Positions 58,201-64,000 of a DNA stretch of 64,000 nt are shown here, one piece after another (the stretch's first letter is position 1; each line of letters begins with the position of its first letter). A program made the position numbers and the translations under genes. The stretch spans positions 2,046,001-2,110,000 of the forward strand of contig NZ_CP114288.1 of the NCBI RefSeq assembly GCF_027111335.1. Reading direction: 5' to 3'. The stretch is from Flavobacterium aquiphilum (GTDB taxonomy: Bacteria > Bacteroidota > Bacteroidia > Flavobacteriales > Flavobacteriaceae). Below the pieces are notes generated by a model. It searched no databases, was not told the origin of the DNA, and saw only the letters and a list, made by a program, of their open reading frames with translations.

Positions 58201-59936
58201 TTCTTACTCCGGCTGGTCAATATTATGCAAGTAACGCTTCCAAAAAGGCGTTTAATCCTGCTAGAGAATATATTCCTACCTGGACTCCAAAGGTAGAAAC
58301 CTTAAGTTATGTTGTTACACAAGCTTCTGATAGTATTACTTTGAAATGGACTGGAAACAATGATGATTTGGTAAATAAGTATGTTGTTGAAAGAAGGCTT
58401 GCAGGTGAAGCAAATTTCTCGGTTTTTTACGAATCTTCAGATTACACTGCTTTAGAAGTTAATGATGTCGTGCATTCCTCTGCGGAGTATAGAATGAAAG
58501 TGGTTGGAAAAGATAATGTTGAATCAACATATTCTGCTATACTTACTTTTACGCAAGATCCTGTGCCGGCAGCTCCAACTGATCTTTCTGGTGTTGCAAA
58601 ATCTACATCAGTTATTGATTTAGCGTGGTCAGCAGTGAGTAATGCTAATTCGTATAATTTGAAAAGAGCAAATGCCGTAGATGGTGCTTATAAAAAAATA
58701 GCTGCATTTACTAAAGGAACAACTTATTCTGATACAGGTTTAACTGAAGGAACAACCTATTATTATAAAGTTTCGGCCGTAAATACAGGAGGAGAAAGTA
58801 GTGATTCTGATGCAATTGCTGTAAAAACTAAATTAAGCCAAACTATAACGCTTAGTTCGGATTCTCAAAAAGTGATTAACGAGGTAGATTTTTCTCCTGC
58901 AAAAGTAAGCTCTGGACTTCTTATTACTTATACCAGTTCGAATACTGATGTGGCCACTATTGTGGATGGTAAAGTTCATATTGTTGCTGTGGGTACTACA
59001 ACAATTACGGCTTCACAGTCTGGAGATGAGATATACGTTGAAGCGCCTTCGATGACACAATCGCTAACGGTAAATAAAGAATACTATGCAGATAGAGATG
59101 GTGATGGATTTGGGGTAGCTGCAGTTTCGCTATTTCCGGTGGACGAAGCTCCTGAAGGATACGTTACTAATAATACTGATTGTGATGATGGTAAACTATT
59201 ATATGCTGATTTTGATGGTGATGGTTTGGGTGCAGGTCCAGCGGTAGCTTGCGGAGTTGAAAACAATACGGATTGTGATGATACAAACCCTGTTCAGTTA
59301 TCAGTGACGATTCCAGATGTTCATGCATTAAGCACCACAGCTAGTGAGAAGAATACGATTTATATTGGTTACGGATCTCCTTTCTTAAACATAACAGCAA
59401 TTCCATCAGGAGGTACAGCACCATATAATTATCTGTGGAATTCTAATGAGACATCACAAACAATATCTGTGTCCGGTACAGGAACTTATACAGTAATAAT
59501 CACCGATGCTAAAGGTTGTCAATCAACAGCTTTTATTGTTGTTAATTTAGTAAATGTACAATGTGGAAATTCTGGAGATAAGGTTACAATTTGTCATAAT
59601 GGTCAAACGATTTGCGTGAGTTCTAATGCGGTTCAGGCACATTTGAATCATGGTGATAAATTAGGATCCTGTAGTATGGCTGGTGCTACAAGTAAAGAAG
59701 ATTGTGATGTAGTAGTTTACCCAAATCCTGTTTCGAGCACATTGTATGTAAAAGTGAATGAAGTATATTCGGGTGCAAAACTGGAATTGTACAATATCTT
59801 GGGAATGAAAGTGCGTACTCAAACATTGGCAAATACTTTGCAAACAATGTCTTTGGAAGGCTTGCCTTTGGGATCGTATTCGTTACATATTACAAATGGA
59901 AACGATATTATTGAGAAGATGATTGTCAAAAAATAG
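55248..59936 (+). CDS. Large multimodular secreted GH128-like enzyme with type IX sorting tail
   Basis: A 1562-residue protein. A signal peptide (YTILLLFLAVFASQIYAQ) precedes a LamG-like region (about 35-165) and two copies of a domain of about 165 residues (about 170-338 and 340-503; both begin GKPSDYGW and share GHTFE, LLYIRWD/LMYIRWD and TYYVTITGD-ALFGIG). A further beta domain follows, then a beta/gamma-crystallin-like segment (about 648-718). The catalytic core (about 720-990) is of the Glyco_hydro_cc/GH128 type, with Glu800 in LGFNEPD and Glu890 in WITEWN as the catalytic pair. After it come FnIII-like, Ig-like and calcium-binding MopE-type repeats (DRDGDGFG, DCDD), a PKD/SprB-like repeat, and the sorting domain starting VVVYPNPVSSTLYVKV. 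Known GH128 enzymes cut beta-1,3-glucan. A beta-1,3-linked target fits, but galactan is equally possible here. Confidence 0.88.
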   Translation: MKKNYTILLLFLAVFASQIYAQAPNLPTKVGLATSLSGNRTFTGSTALDTIVLPYSGTNEFTLEVQAKINSASGRGLDVQASDKNGVGFRTSLDKTTFNNTTLLPLVENLSASADNAQEQTYRYAVKDGYAHIYQDGHYLTSKALDYVADENSANQPIVYGADNAVGKWAGIVGNTSGKPSDYGWANPAASTIFNTANSGSGVRYLDVTSGHTFEDNGSTYKGRLLYIRWDNNSISGSTYSFPIKLEKGLQYEFSWIYELVANASPGVKMNVAISSGSDGSGAIISKTFTSGNAFKLRRGNMSFLSDSEGTYYVTITGDWALFGIGELKLKSTNLINTWDGMPENSAGKPSDYGWINPGAATVFNTANSTSGSRYMDVTTGHTFEADGSNYSGRLMYIRWDSSTVENSVYSFPVQLEASKDYQFSWIYDYISNGNPGNRMTVSINTSADGTGTVIGAKNFVTGAINQLRKGDFSFHSQNAGTYYVTITGDRALFGIGDLKLKGQRFSRIVIGKNYVNGAVDMSVSSVTYEDAAYAPIKIDSPSTVNVTITNPEVSVGAYSKSNVVLNSGVSLHLTSGFNPLINSKVELNSADARLYFDAVKPSVVIDSYLQFVTVNGVPASNNVNVYVSNYGSGSVVVLQTNDFKPLEVFTEENFGGTAQQFDIVTPYSNLGGLDNKIKSFKLKKGYMATFASNSNGTGYSRVFIAENQDIEIPVLPPYLKGTISFVRTMRWHEVSKKGLAGGATSAMDATNISWYYNWNTGGTTTSNVEYVPIRQTAYWPSFGPANTKEGYTHQLGFNEPDRPDQSNMTVETALGVWPSLMQSGLRLGSPATSDPFNSWLGNFMTQAEAKNYRVDYMALHCYWYKSATQWASDLQSIYNKYHRPIWITEWNVGANWTGNSFPDGPDKLTDANATKHKNDLAAVLKVLDNTDYVERYSIYNWVQDSRAMYVTINDAFKTRNPDWANYVWLKTAPVISNTATDYTVLTPAGQYYASNASKKAFNPAREYIPTWTPKVETLSYVVTQASDSITLKWTGNNDDLVNKYVVERRLAGEANFSVFYESSDYTALEVNDVVHSSAEYRMKVVGKDNVESTYSAILTFTQDPVPAAPTDLSGVAKSTSVIDLAWSAVSNANSYNLKRANAVDGAYKKIAAFTKGTTYSDTGLTEGTTYYYKVSAVNTGGESSDSDAIAVKTKLSQTITLSSDSQKVINEVDFSPAKVSSGLLITYTSSNTDVATIVDGKVHIVAVGTTTITASQSGDEIYVEAPSMTQSLTVNKEYYADRDGDGFGVAAVSLFPVDEAPEGYVTNNTDCDDGKLLYADFDGDGLGAGPAVACGVENNTDCDDTNPVQLSVTIPDVHALSTTASEKNTIYIGYGSPFLNITAIPSGGTAPYNYLWNSNETSQTISVSGTGTYTVIITDAKGCQSTAFIVVNLVNVQCGNSGDKVTICHNGQTICVSSNAVQAHLNHGDKLGSCSMAGATSKEDCDVVVYPNPVSSTLYVKVNEVYSGAKLELYNILGMKVRTQTLANTLQTMSLEGLPLGSYSLHITNGNDIIEKMIVKK

Positions 59937-59954
59937 GTTGTAAATTAGTTAAAG

Positions 59955-59990
59955 AAAATCGGCTCTTGTGAAAACAAGAGTCGATTTTTT
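59955..59990 (+). terminator. Rho-independent terminator after the GH128-like gene
   Basis: AAAATCGGCTCTTGT (59955-59969) pairs with ACAAGAGTCGATTTT (59974-59988) across a GAAA tetraloop, with one G-U pair, ending in a T-run at 59985-59990. It closes the enzyme region. Confidence 0.92.
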
Positions 59991-60132
59991 ATTTGGTATT
60001 ATATCAGTTAGAGCAGTTGGAGTTATAGAAAAACTAAGTTTATTTTTATTCAACAATATTGAATAATTGAATTTTTGTTTGTAAGGTCAATTAAAAGGAT
60101 TGTTTAGTAATGTTGAATCTAGAATTAGAATC

Positions 60133-60696
60133 ATGGATAATAATAACGAAACACAGGGTGGGGTTTTGGGCGTAGGAGACCGCATTAAAATTTTGAGAGC
60201 AGCACAAAACAGAACTATGCAGGAAGTTGCAGATGCTTGTGAGCTTTCAAAAAGTATGATTTCTAAAATAGAAAATAATAAGACTATACCATCAGTTGCA
60301 ACTCTTGTCAAAATCGCCAAAGTCCTTGGAACAAATGTGTCAAATTTACTGGAGCAGGAAGGTTGGTCAAAAGCTATTGTAACTCCCAGGATTGAAGCTG
60401 AAGGAGGATTGGTAAAAACAGAAAAAGGATATTCTATATTTCCATATGCTTCGGAGTTTCATGGAAAGAAAATGCAGCCGTTTCTCTTTGTGGTAAAAAA
60501 GGATGAAGTAATTCCTCATTTACTTTCCCATGATGGAGAAGAATTTGTTTTTGTAGTTGATGGCGCTATGAAAATGCAGGTTGGAGACTCAGAATATCTG
60601 TTGAAAACAGGGGACAGTTTGTATTTTAATTCAACACAACGTCATGGTATAATGCCTGTTTCAGATGAGGTTACTTATATAGATATTTTTGTTTAA
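60133..60696 (+). CDS. XRE-family transcriptional regulator with C-terminal cupin domain
   Basis: A 187-residue cytoplasmic regulator read from the ATG at 60133; an upstream in-frame TTG at 60100 is less likely. Residues about 14-68 form an HTH_3 domain (GDRIKILRAAQNRTMQEVADACELSKSMISKIENNKTIPS). Residues about 110-187 are a cupin (PHLLSHDGEEFVFVVDGAMKMQVGDSEYLLKTGDSLYFNSTQRHGIMP) with His and Glu residues of the metal or ligand pocket. Proteins of this layout sense small molecules and control neighbouring metabolic or transport genes. The genes directly downstream are a decayed GH39 fragment and a PQQ-type dehydrogenase, so its original target may be gone. It has no visible link to the enzyme region, being separated by a strong terminator. 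Confidence 0.87.
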   Translation: MDNNNETQGGVLGVGDRIKILRAAQNRTMQEVADACELSKSMISKIENNKTIPSVATLVKIAKVLGTNVSNLLEQEGWSKAIVTPRIEAEGGLVKTEKGYSIFPYASEFHGKKMQPFLFVVKKDEVIPHLLSHDGEEFVFVVDGAMKMQVGDSEYLLKTGDSLYFNSTQRHGIMPVSDEVTYIDIFV

Positions 60697-61071
60697 AAAG
60701 GCTATGATTATTTGGAAAACCAAATTGAATTGAGAGTCGGTTTTATAAAAAATTGTCTTTTTAAAACATATTTTTGATTGATGACGAAAATAGCAATTCG
60801 TATGAGGTTTGGAAAAAAAAGGGATCACCACAAAATCCAACAGAAGATCAGATCACCGCTCTTGAAAAGGCTGGTCAGTTGAGCCAGATTACGAATAAGA
60901 AAATCAAGATTTCGGCTGGGAAAACTGTTGTACCTCTTGAATTAAAAAGACAGGCAGTAGCACTTGTTAAATTGGACTGGTAAAAAAAATGAAGTAATTT
61001 TTTAGCTAATTTAGATTTTAGAAATAATTCATTTTTAGACAAAAAAAAACAGACTAATAAAAATAGAAACG
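60697..61071. other. Gap between XRE-cupin gene and PQQ-type dehydrogenase
   Basis: These 375 bases carry no intact gene. The only recognisable content is the GH39 remnant described separately. The flanks are A/T-rich, and the last 70 bases form the leader of the dehydrogenase. Confidence 0.6.
60777..60983 (+). pseudogene. C-terminal remnant of a GH39 beta-xylosidase-like gene
   Basis: An open stretch of about 68 codons translates to a peptide whose core reads SYEVWKKKGSPQNPTEDQI and which ends ELKRQAVALVKLDW before a stop. This closely resembles the last 65-70 residues of GH39 beta-xylosidases as I remember them (the -WKKMGSPQNPT- segment, then a final strand ending in -LLKLTW). There is no start codon in a suitable context, and no GH39 catalytic barrel lies upstream, where the XRE-cupin gene ends only 80 bases earlier. 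It is therefore read as a deletion remnant rather than a small gene. Confidence 0.72.
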
Positions 61072-62805
61072 ATGTTAAGACGTAATATTTGTAAAATAAT
61101 ATTGTTAACAATTCTGGCAAATCATTCTTTTGCTCAGGAAATTGAAGTAAAGCCGAATGCAGGATTAATACTTCCGGATAAATTCAAAGCAGAGTTAATA
61201 GCCGATAATCTTGGGCGGACACGTCATCTGGTGATAACTCCTTCGAATGGAATTTATGTTCGTTTAGCCCGATTAAAAGACGGTGTAGGAACTTTATATC
61301 TTGAACAAAAGGATTCAAAAGCAACTGTTAAAGCCAAGTTTGGTAATTTCGGAGGAACGGGAGTATTTCTTAAAAACGGCTACCTGTACACCGCTTCCAA
61401 CAGTGAAATTTTTCGTTACAAGTTAAATGAGCGGTTTGAGGTAATAGCACCTGATAATCCCGAAAAGTTGGTAACAGGTCTTGTGGATAAAGGGACCCAC
61501 GAAACAAAATCAATTGCAATTGATGATGCCGGAAATATGTATATTCCAATTGGTTGTCCGTCCAATTCCTGTCAGGAACAGGATCGCCAGATGGGTTCAA
61601 TGGGTATTCCGGATTGTCCCTTGTTGAAAAATTCCGGTGGTGTGTGGATGTTTCGCAGTGATAAGTTAAATCAAACCTATGATGATGGAATTCGTTATGC
61701 CACGGGTTTACGAAATGTAGTTGGAGTAGACTGGAATAAACAAAATAACCAGCTTTATGTGATGCAGCATGGCAGGGACCAACTTAATACTATATTCCCA
61801 GAACTTTATACTTCGAAACAAAATGCAGAATTACCTGCAGAGTGTATGTTTGCTTTGAATAAAAATGATGATGCCGGTTGGCCTTATATTTATTATGATC
61901 AAATTCAAAAGAAGAAAATTCAGGCTCCTGAATATGGTGGTGATGGTAAAAAAGAAGGTTCATCCAAATATATAGATCCGGTTGTCGCATTTCCGGGGCA
62001 TTTGGCACCCAATGCTTTATTGTTTTATTCGGGAGATCAGTTTCCGGCTCGTTATAAAAATGGTGCTTTTATAGCGTTTCATGGTTCTTGGAATCGTGCT
62101 CCAGAACCTCAAAAGGGGTATTTTGTAGTATTTCAGCCTTTTAAAGATGGTAAACCTTATGGGGATTGGGAAATCTTCGCTGATAATTTTGCAGGATCAG
62201 CAGAGAAGGCAGCTATAGGCAGGGCAGAACGAAGACCTTGTGGTTTGGCTCAAGGACCAGATGGAGCCTTATATGTTTGTGATGATGCAAAAGGAGGAAT
62301 ATTTAAGATTTCTTATAATGAAGGTGCAAATGTAGAATCTAAAAAGCAGCCAGAATCAAAAGCTATTGTTACGAATGATGTTAAAAAGCAATCAACTGTC
62401 GTAAAAGTTCCAGCAAAAACAGTTGCACTAAAGCCAGTTGTAAAAGCTGGAGTGCCAAACTCTCTTGCAAAATCAATCGCTTCTGGGAAAACTATATATA
62501 ACCAATCATGTGTAACCTGTCACATGGCTGATGGTGGAGGTGTGCAAAGTTTAAACCCGCCTCTTGCAAAAACGACTTATGTTTTAGGTTCTTCTTCCCG
62601 TCTTATAAATGTTTTGTTAAAAGGAATGTCTAAGCAAGCCATTGACGGTGAAATATACAGTAATGTAATGCCTTCATTCAGTTATTTTACAGATAAGCAG
62701 ATAGCTGATGTGTTAACCTATGTGAGAAATAGTTTTGGTAATAAAGCCAGTGCTGTTACCGCTGAACAAGTTAAAAGCGCAAGGACTAAGAAAAAATACG
62801 AATGA
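61072..62805 (+). CDS. PQQ-dependent sugar dehydrogenase (sorbosone/GDH-B type) fused to cytochrome c
   Basis: A 577-residue periplasmic protein. A signal peptide (NICKIILLTILANHSFAQ) is followed by a beta-propeller of the soluble aldose/sorbosone dehydrogenase type (about 30-420), with YATGLRNVVGVDWN, VMQHGRDQLN, NKNDDAGWPYIYYD and FHGSWNRAPEPQKGYFVVF as recognisable blocks. A Lys/Val-rich linker (about 425-465) leads to a cytochrome c domain with heme site Cys480-x-x-Cys483-His484 and a likely distal Met in NVMPSF. It should oxidise an aldose or aldehyde with PQQ and pass electrons through its own heme. The substrate is unknown; it lies between remnants of a xylosidase and a TonB-dependent receptor. 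Its cofactor would have to be made elsewhere or imported. Confidence 0.88.
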   Translation: MLRRNICKIILLTILANHSFAQEIEVKPNAGLILPDKFKAELIADNLGRTRHLVITPSNGIYVRLARLKDGVGTLYLEQKDSKATVKAKFGNFGGTGVFLKNGYLYTASNSEIFRYKLNERFEVIAPDNPEKLVTGLVDKGTHETKSIAIDDAGNMYIPIGCPSNSCQEQDRQMGSMGIPDCPLLKNSGGVWMFRSDKLNQTYDDGIRYATGLRNVVGVDWNKQNNQLYVMQHGRDQLNTIFPELYTSKQNAELPAECMFALNKNDDAGWPYIYYDQIQKKKIQAPEYGGDGKKEGSSKYIDPVVAFPGHLAPNALLFYSGDQFPARYKNGAFIAFHGSWNRAPEPQKGYFVVFQPFKDGKPYGDWEIFADNFAGSAEKAAIGRAERRPCGLAQGPDGALYVCDDAKGGIFKISYNEGANVESKKQPESKAIVTNDVKKQSTVVKVPAKTVALKPVVKAGVPNSLAKSIASGKTIYNQSCVTCHMADGGGVQSLNPPLAKTTYVLGSSSRLINVLLKGMSKQAIDGEIYSNVMPSFSYFTDKQIADVLTYVRNSFGNKASAVTAEQVKSARTKKKYE

Positions 62806-62806
62806 A

Positions 62807-62905
62807 AAGTATAGTTTAGGAAATGATATTAATGCAGCTGGAAATCGTTTTTATAATGCGGCTCCTGGAAGAAATTATTATTTTGGAGTTAGCGCGAAAC
62901 TATAG
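62807..62905 (+). pseudogene. C-terminal remnant of a TonB-dependent receptor
   Basis: Immediately after the dehydrogenase stop, in another frame, about 32 codons read KYSLGNDINAAGNRFYN followed by AAPGRNYYFGVSAKL and a TAG stop at 62903-62905. The -APGRNYYFGVS- ending with a final aromatic/hydrophobic strand is characteristic of the last barrel strands of TonB-dependent receptors. No receptor gene lies upstream, so this is a scar of a deleted or replaced gene. Confidence 0.72.
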
Positions 62906-62961
62906 AATAACATATTTTCTTATTGCTTTGTCACAACATTTTATATGGAAGGCGATAAATT

Positions 62962-63618
62962 TTATATGAAACCCTGCTTAATTGCTTCTTTTACAAGGCT
63001 TGAGTCGTCAGAAACCTCAAAGACATCTTTCATTCGGATGATACGTTTTTGGATAGCGCTTGTTGTTAGAGTAATAATATCTTCTAACTCTTTTATCTTA
63101 AAACCTTTAGATAAATAGATTAAAATTTGCCGATTGTAGTCGTCAACCATCAGCTTTTTTTTCCATATCTCATTAATACAGCTTTTTACCATAGGGCTTT
63201 GGTACGGTTCACCCTTAATGATTTCCATAAGACCTTCTTGCAATTTCTCAGGAGTAATGTCATTTTTTATGAAAAATCCATCTGGCTTTATGTTTTTGAA
63301 AATTTCATAAACAATAATAATTTCGGTGTGTGCTGTAATCATGATGATTTTGCAATCAGGCATCATTTCTCTTATAAAATGAGCCAAATCACTTCCAGAT
63401 AAAATCTCATTTTCTTCATATGCTGGCAAATTTTTATCAATGATAGCAATGTCAAATGACTTTTTTATAGCTCTGTAATTCAATATTTTTAAGTAGGCTT
63501 CCTTACAATTATGTGCTCTTGAGAAAATGGGTGAATTTAATCCAAAAGGAGCATTTGAAAGCGTATTAATATAGCCTTCTACAGTCATTGGATGGTCATC
63601 AACTACGAGTATATTCAT
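62962..63618 (-). CDS. Response regulator, REC plus helix-turn-helix (NarL/LuxR-like)
   Basis: A 218-residue cytoplasmic protein. The receiver domain (about 1-125) has the acidic pair in VVDDHP, phospho-acceptor Asp61 (IIDKNLPAY), Thr94 (MITAHT) and Lys118 (FFIKND). The C-terminal part (about 145-212) is a LuxR-like helix-turn-helix, seen in YLSKGFKIKELEDIITLTTSAIQKRIIRMKDVF. It is divergent in outlook from the rest of the region, reading leftward and convergent with the dehydrogenase gene. No sensor kinase is visible next to it, though one could lie beyond the right edge. The ATG at 63618 places the receiver start correctly. The target genes are unknown. Confidence 0.9.
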   Translation of the reverse strand: MNILVVDDHPMTVEGYINTLSNAPFGLNSPIFSRAHNCKEAYLKILNYRAIKKSFDIAIIDKNLPAYEENEILSGSDLAHFIREMMPDCKIIMITAHTEIIIVYEIFKNIKPDGFFIKNDITPEKLQEGLMEIIKGEPYQSPMVKSCINEIWKKKLMVDDYNRQILIYLSKGFKIKELEDIITLTTSAIQKRIIRMKDVFEVSDDSSLVKEAIKQGFI

Positions 63619-64000
63619 TTAAACATAATTTAACTTTAACAAAATAGGCAGTTTTTCTGCAACAGAAAAAAAAGCGATCTAATTACATTGCATAACTGTA
63701 ATGTTCAAAGGATAATTTTATCCAGTTTTCTTTTTTATTACCGACAACAATTTAGTCAATTAAAAATATAACTTTTTAAGAATTTTCTTTTTTTTACTTG
63801 AGCGAACAATGATGTCTAAACGGCTATAAATTAAATTATAAAAGTTAATCTACAATTGGTAATTGTTCAAGTTTATTGGTAAAAGTAATGATGCTACTAC
63901 TTTTTTCAAAATTATATCTGTGTTATTTAAGTTTTTGAAATGCGTTCTTTAATTTGATTTGTTTAACATTTTCTGGGAATTAGGCTCTTGATGTAATACA
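63619..64000. other. Right-edge non-coding stretch
   Basis: These 382 bases are A/T-rich. No open frame with recognisable features, promoter consensus or repeat could be identified on either strand. They probably contain the promoter of the response regulator and perhaps the upstream region of a gene beyond the edge. Confidence 0.5.

Noticed and set aside
60777..60983. Considered as a genuine small protein gene of 69 codons.
   Set aside because: There is no credible start codon, and the peptide looks like the C-terminal end of GH39 enzymes; a remnant explains it better.
63840..63930. Possible short leftward peptide at the right edge.
   Set aside because: Fewer than 20 codons from a TTG, with no features; treated as non-coding.

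Overview
The window looks like a chromosomal piece of a Bacteroidota, most likely a Flavobacterium-type organism. The supporting signs are AT-rich intergenic DNA, start codons preceded by A-rich tracts rather than Shine-Dalgarno sites, TAnnTTTG -7 boxes, a SusC/SusD pair, a hybrid two-component regulator, and a C-terminal type IX secretion signal. Almost all of it is devoted to taking apart pectin-type plant polysaccharide and burning the released sugars. No rRNA, tRNA, CRISPR array or complete insertion sequence was seen.

Region A (1-14158) is a rhamnogalacturonan-I (RG-I) depolymerisation block. A leftward operon encodes two SGNH acetylesterases (one cut by the window edge) around a GH2. 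A rightward set encodes a GH28, a DUF4450 protein, a six-hairpin-type protein of unknown activity and a PL11 rhamnogalacturonan lyase. Region B (14226-26947) is L-rhamnose use: a GntR/LacI-type regulator, rhaT, a fused rhamnulose-phosphate aldolase/lactaldehyde dehydrogenase, rhaI, rhaB, and lutA/lutB/lutC with a GH28 gene lodged between lutA and lutB, ending in a short-chain dehydrogenase probably acting on hexuronates. Read in order this is a complete route: rhamnose, rhamnulose, rhamnulose-1-phosphate, DHAP plus lactaldehyde, lactate, pyruvate.

Region C (27570-59936) is a SusC/D polysaccharide utilisation locus with a hybrid two-component regulator, GH2 (two), GH105, GH16, GH43 (three genes, one with two modules), DUF2264 and GH42. 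It ends in a 1562-residue secreted protein with a GH128-like core and a type IX sorting tail. The enzyme mix points to galactan/arabinogalactan side chains of pectin or arabinogalactan proteins.

Region D (60133-64000) holds an XRE-cupin regulator, a GH39 C-terminal remnant, a PQQ-type sugar dehydrogenase fused to cytochrome c, a TonB-dependent receptor C-terminal remnant and a response regulator. It looks like the scar of an eroded second locus.

Two shared promoter designs tie the genes together. A 13-base motif (AGTACAGGATAGT) sits about 31 bases ahead of the -7 box of the acetylesterase operon and of rhaT, with a weaker copy ahead of the GH28 operon. A pair of C-rich repeats 22-23 bases apart, the second exactly 26 bases ahead of a TAnnTTTG box, precedes the LacZ-type GH2, susC and the GH128-like gene, and is the likely target of the hybrid two-component regulator.
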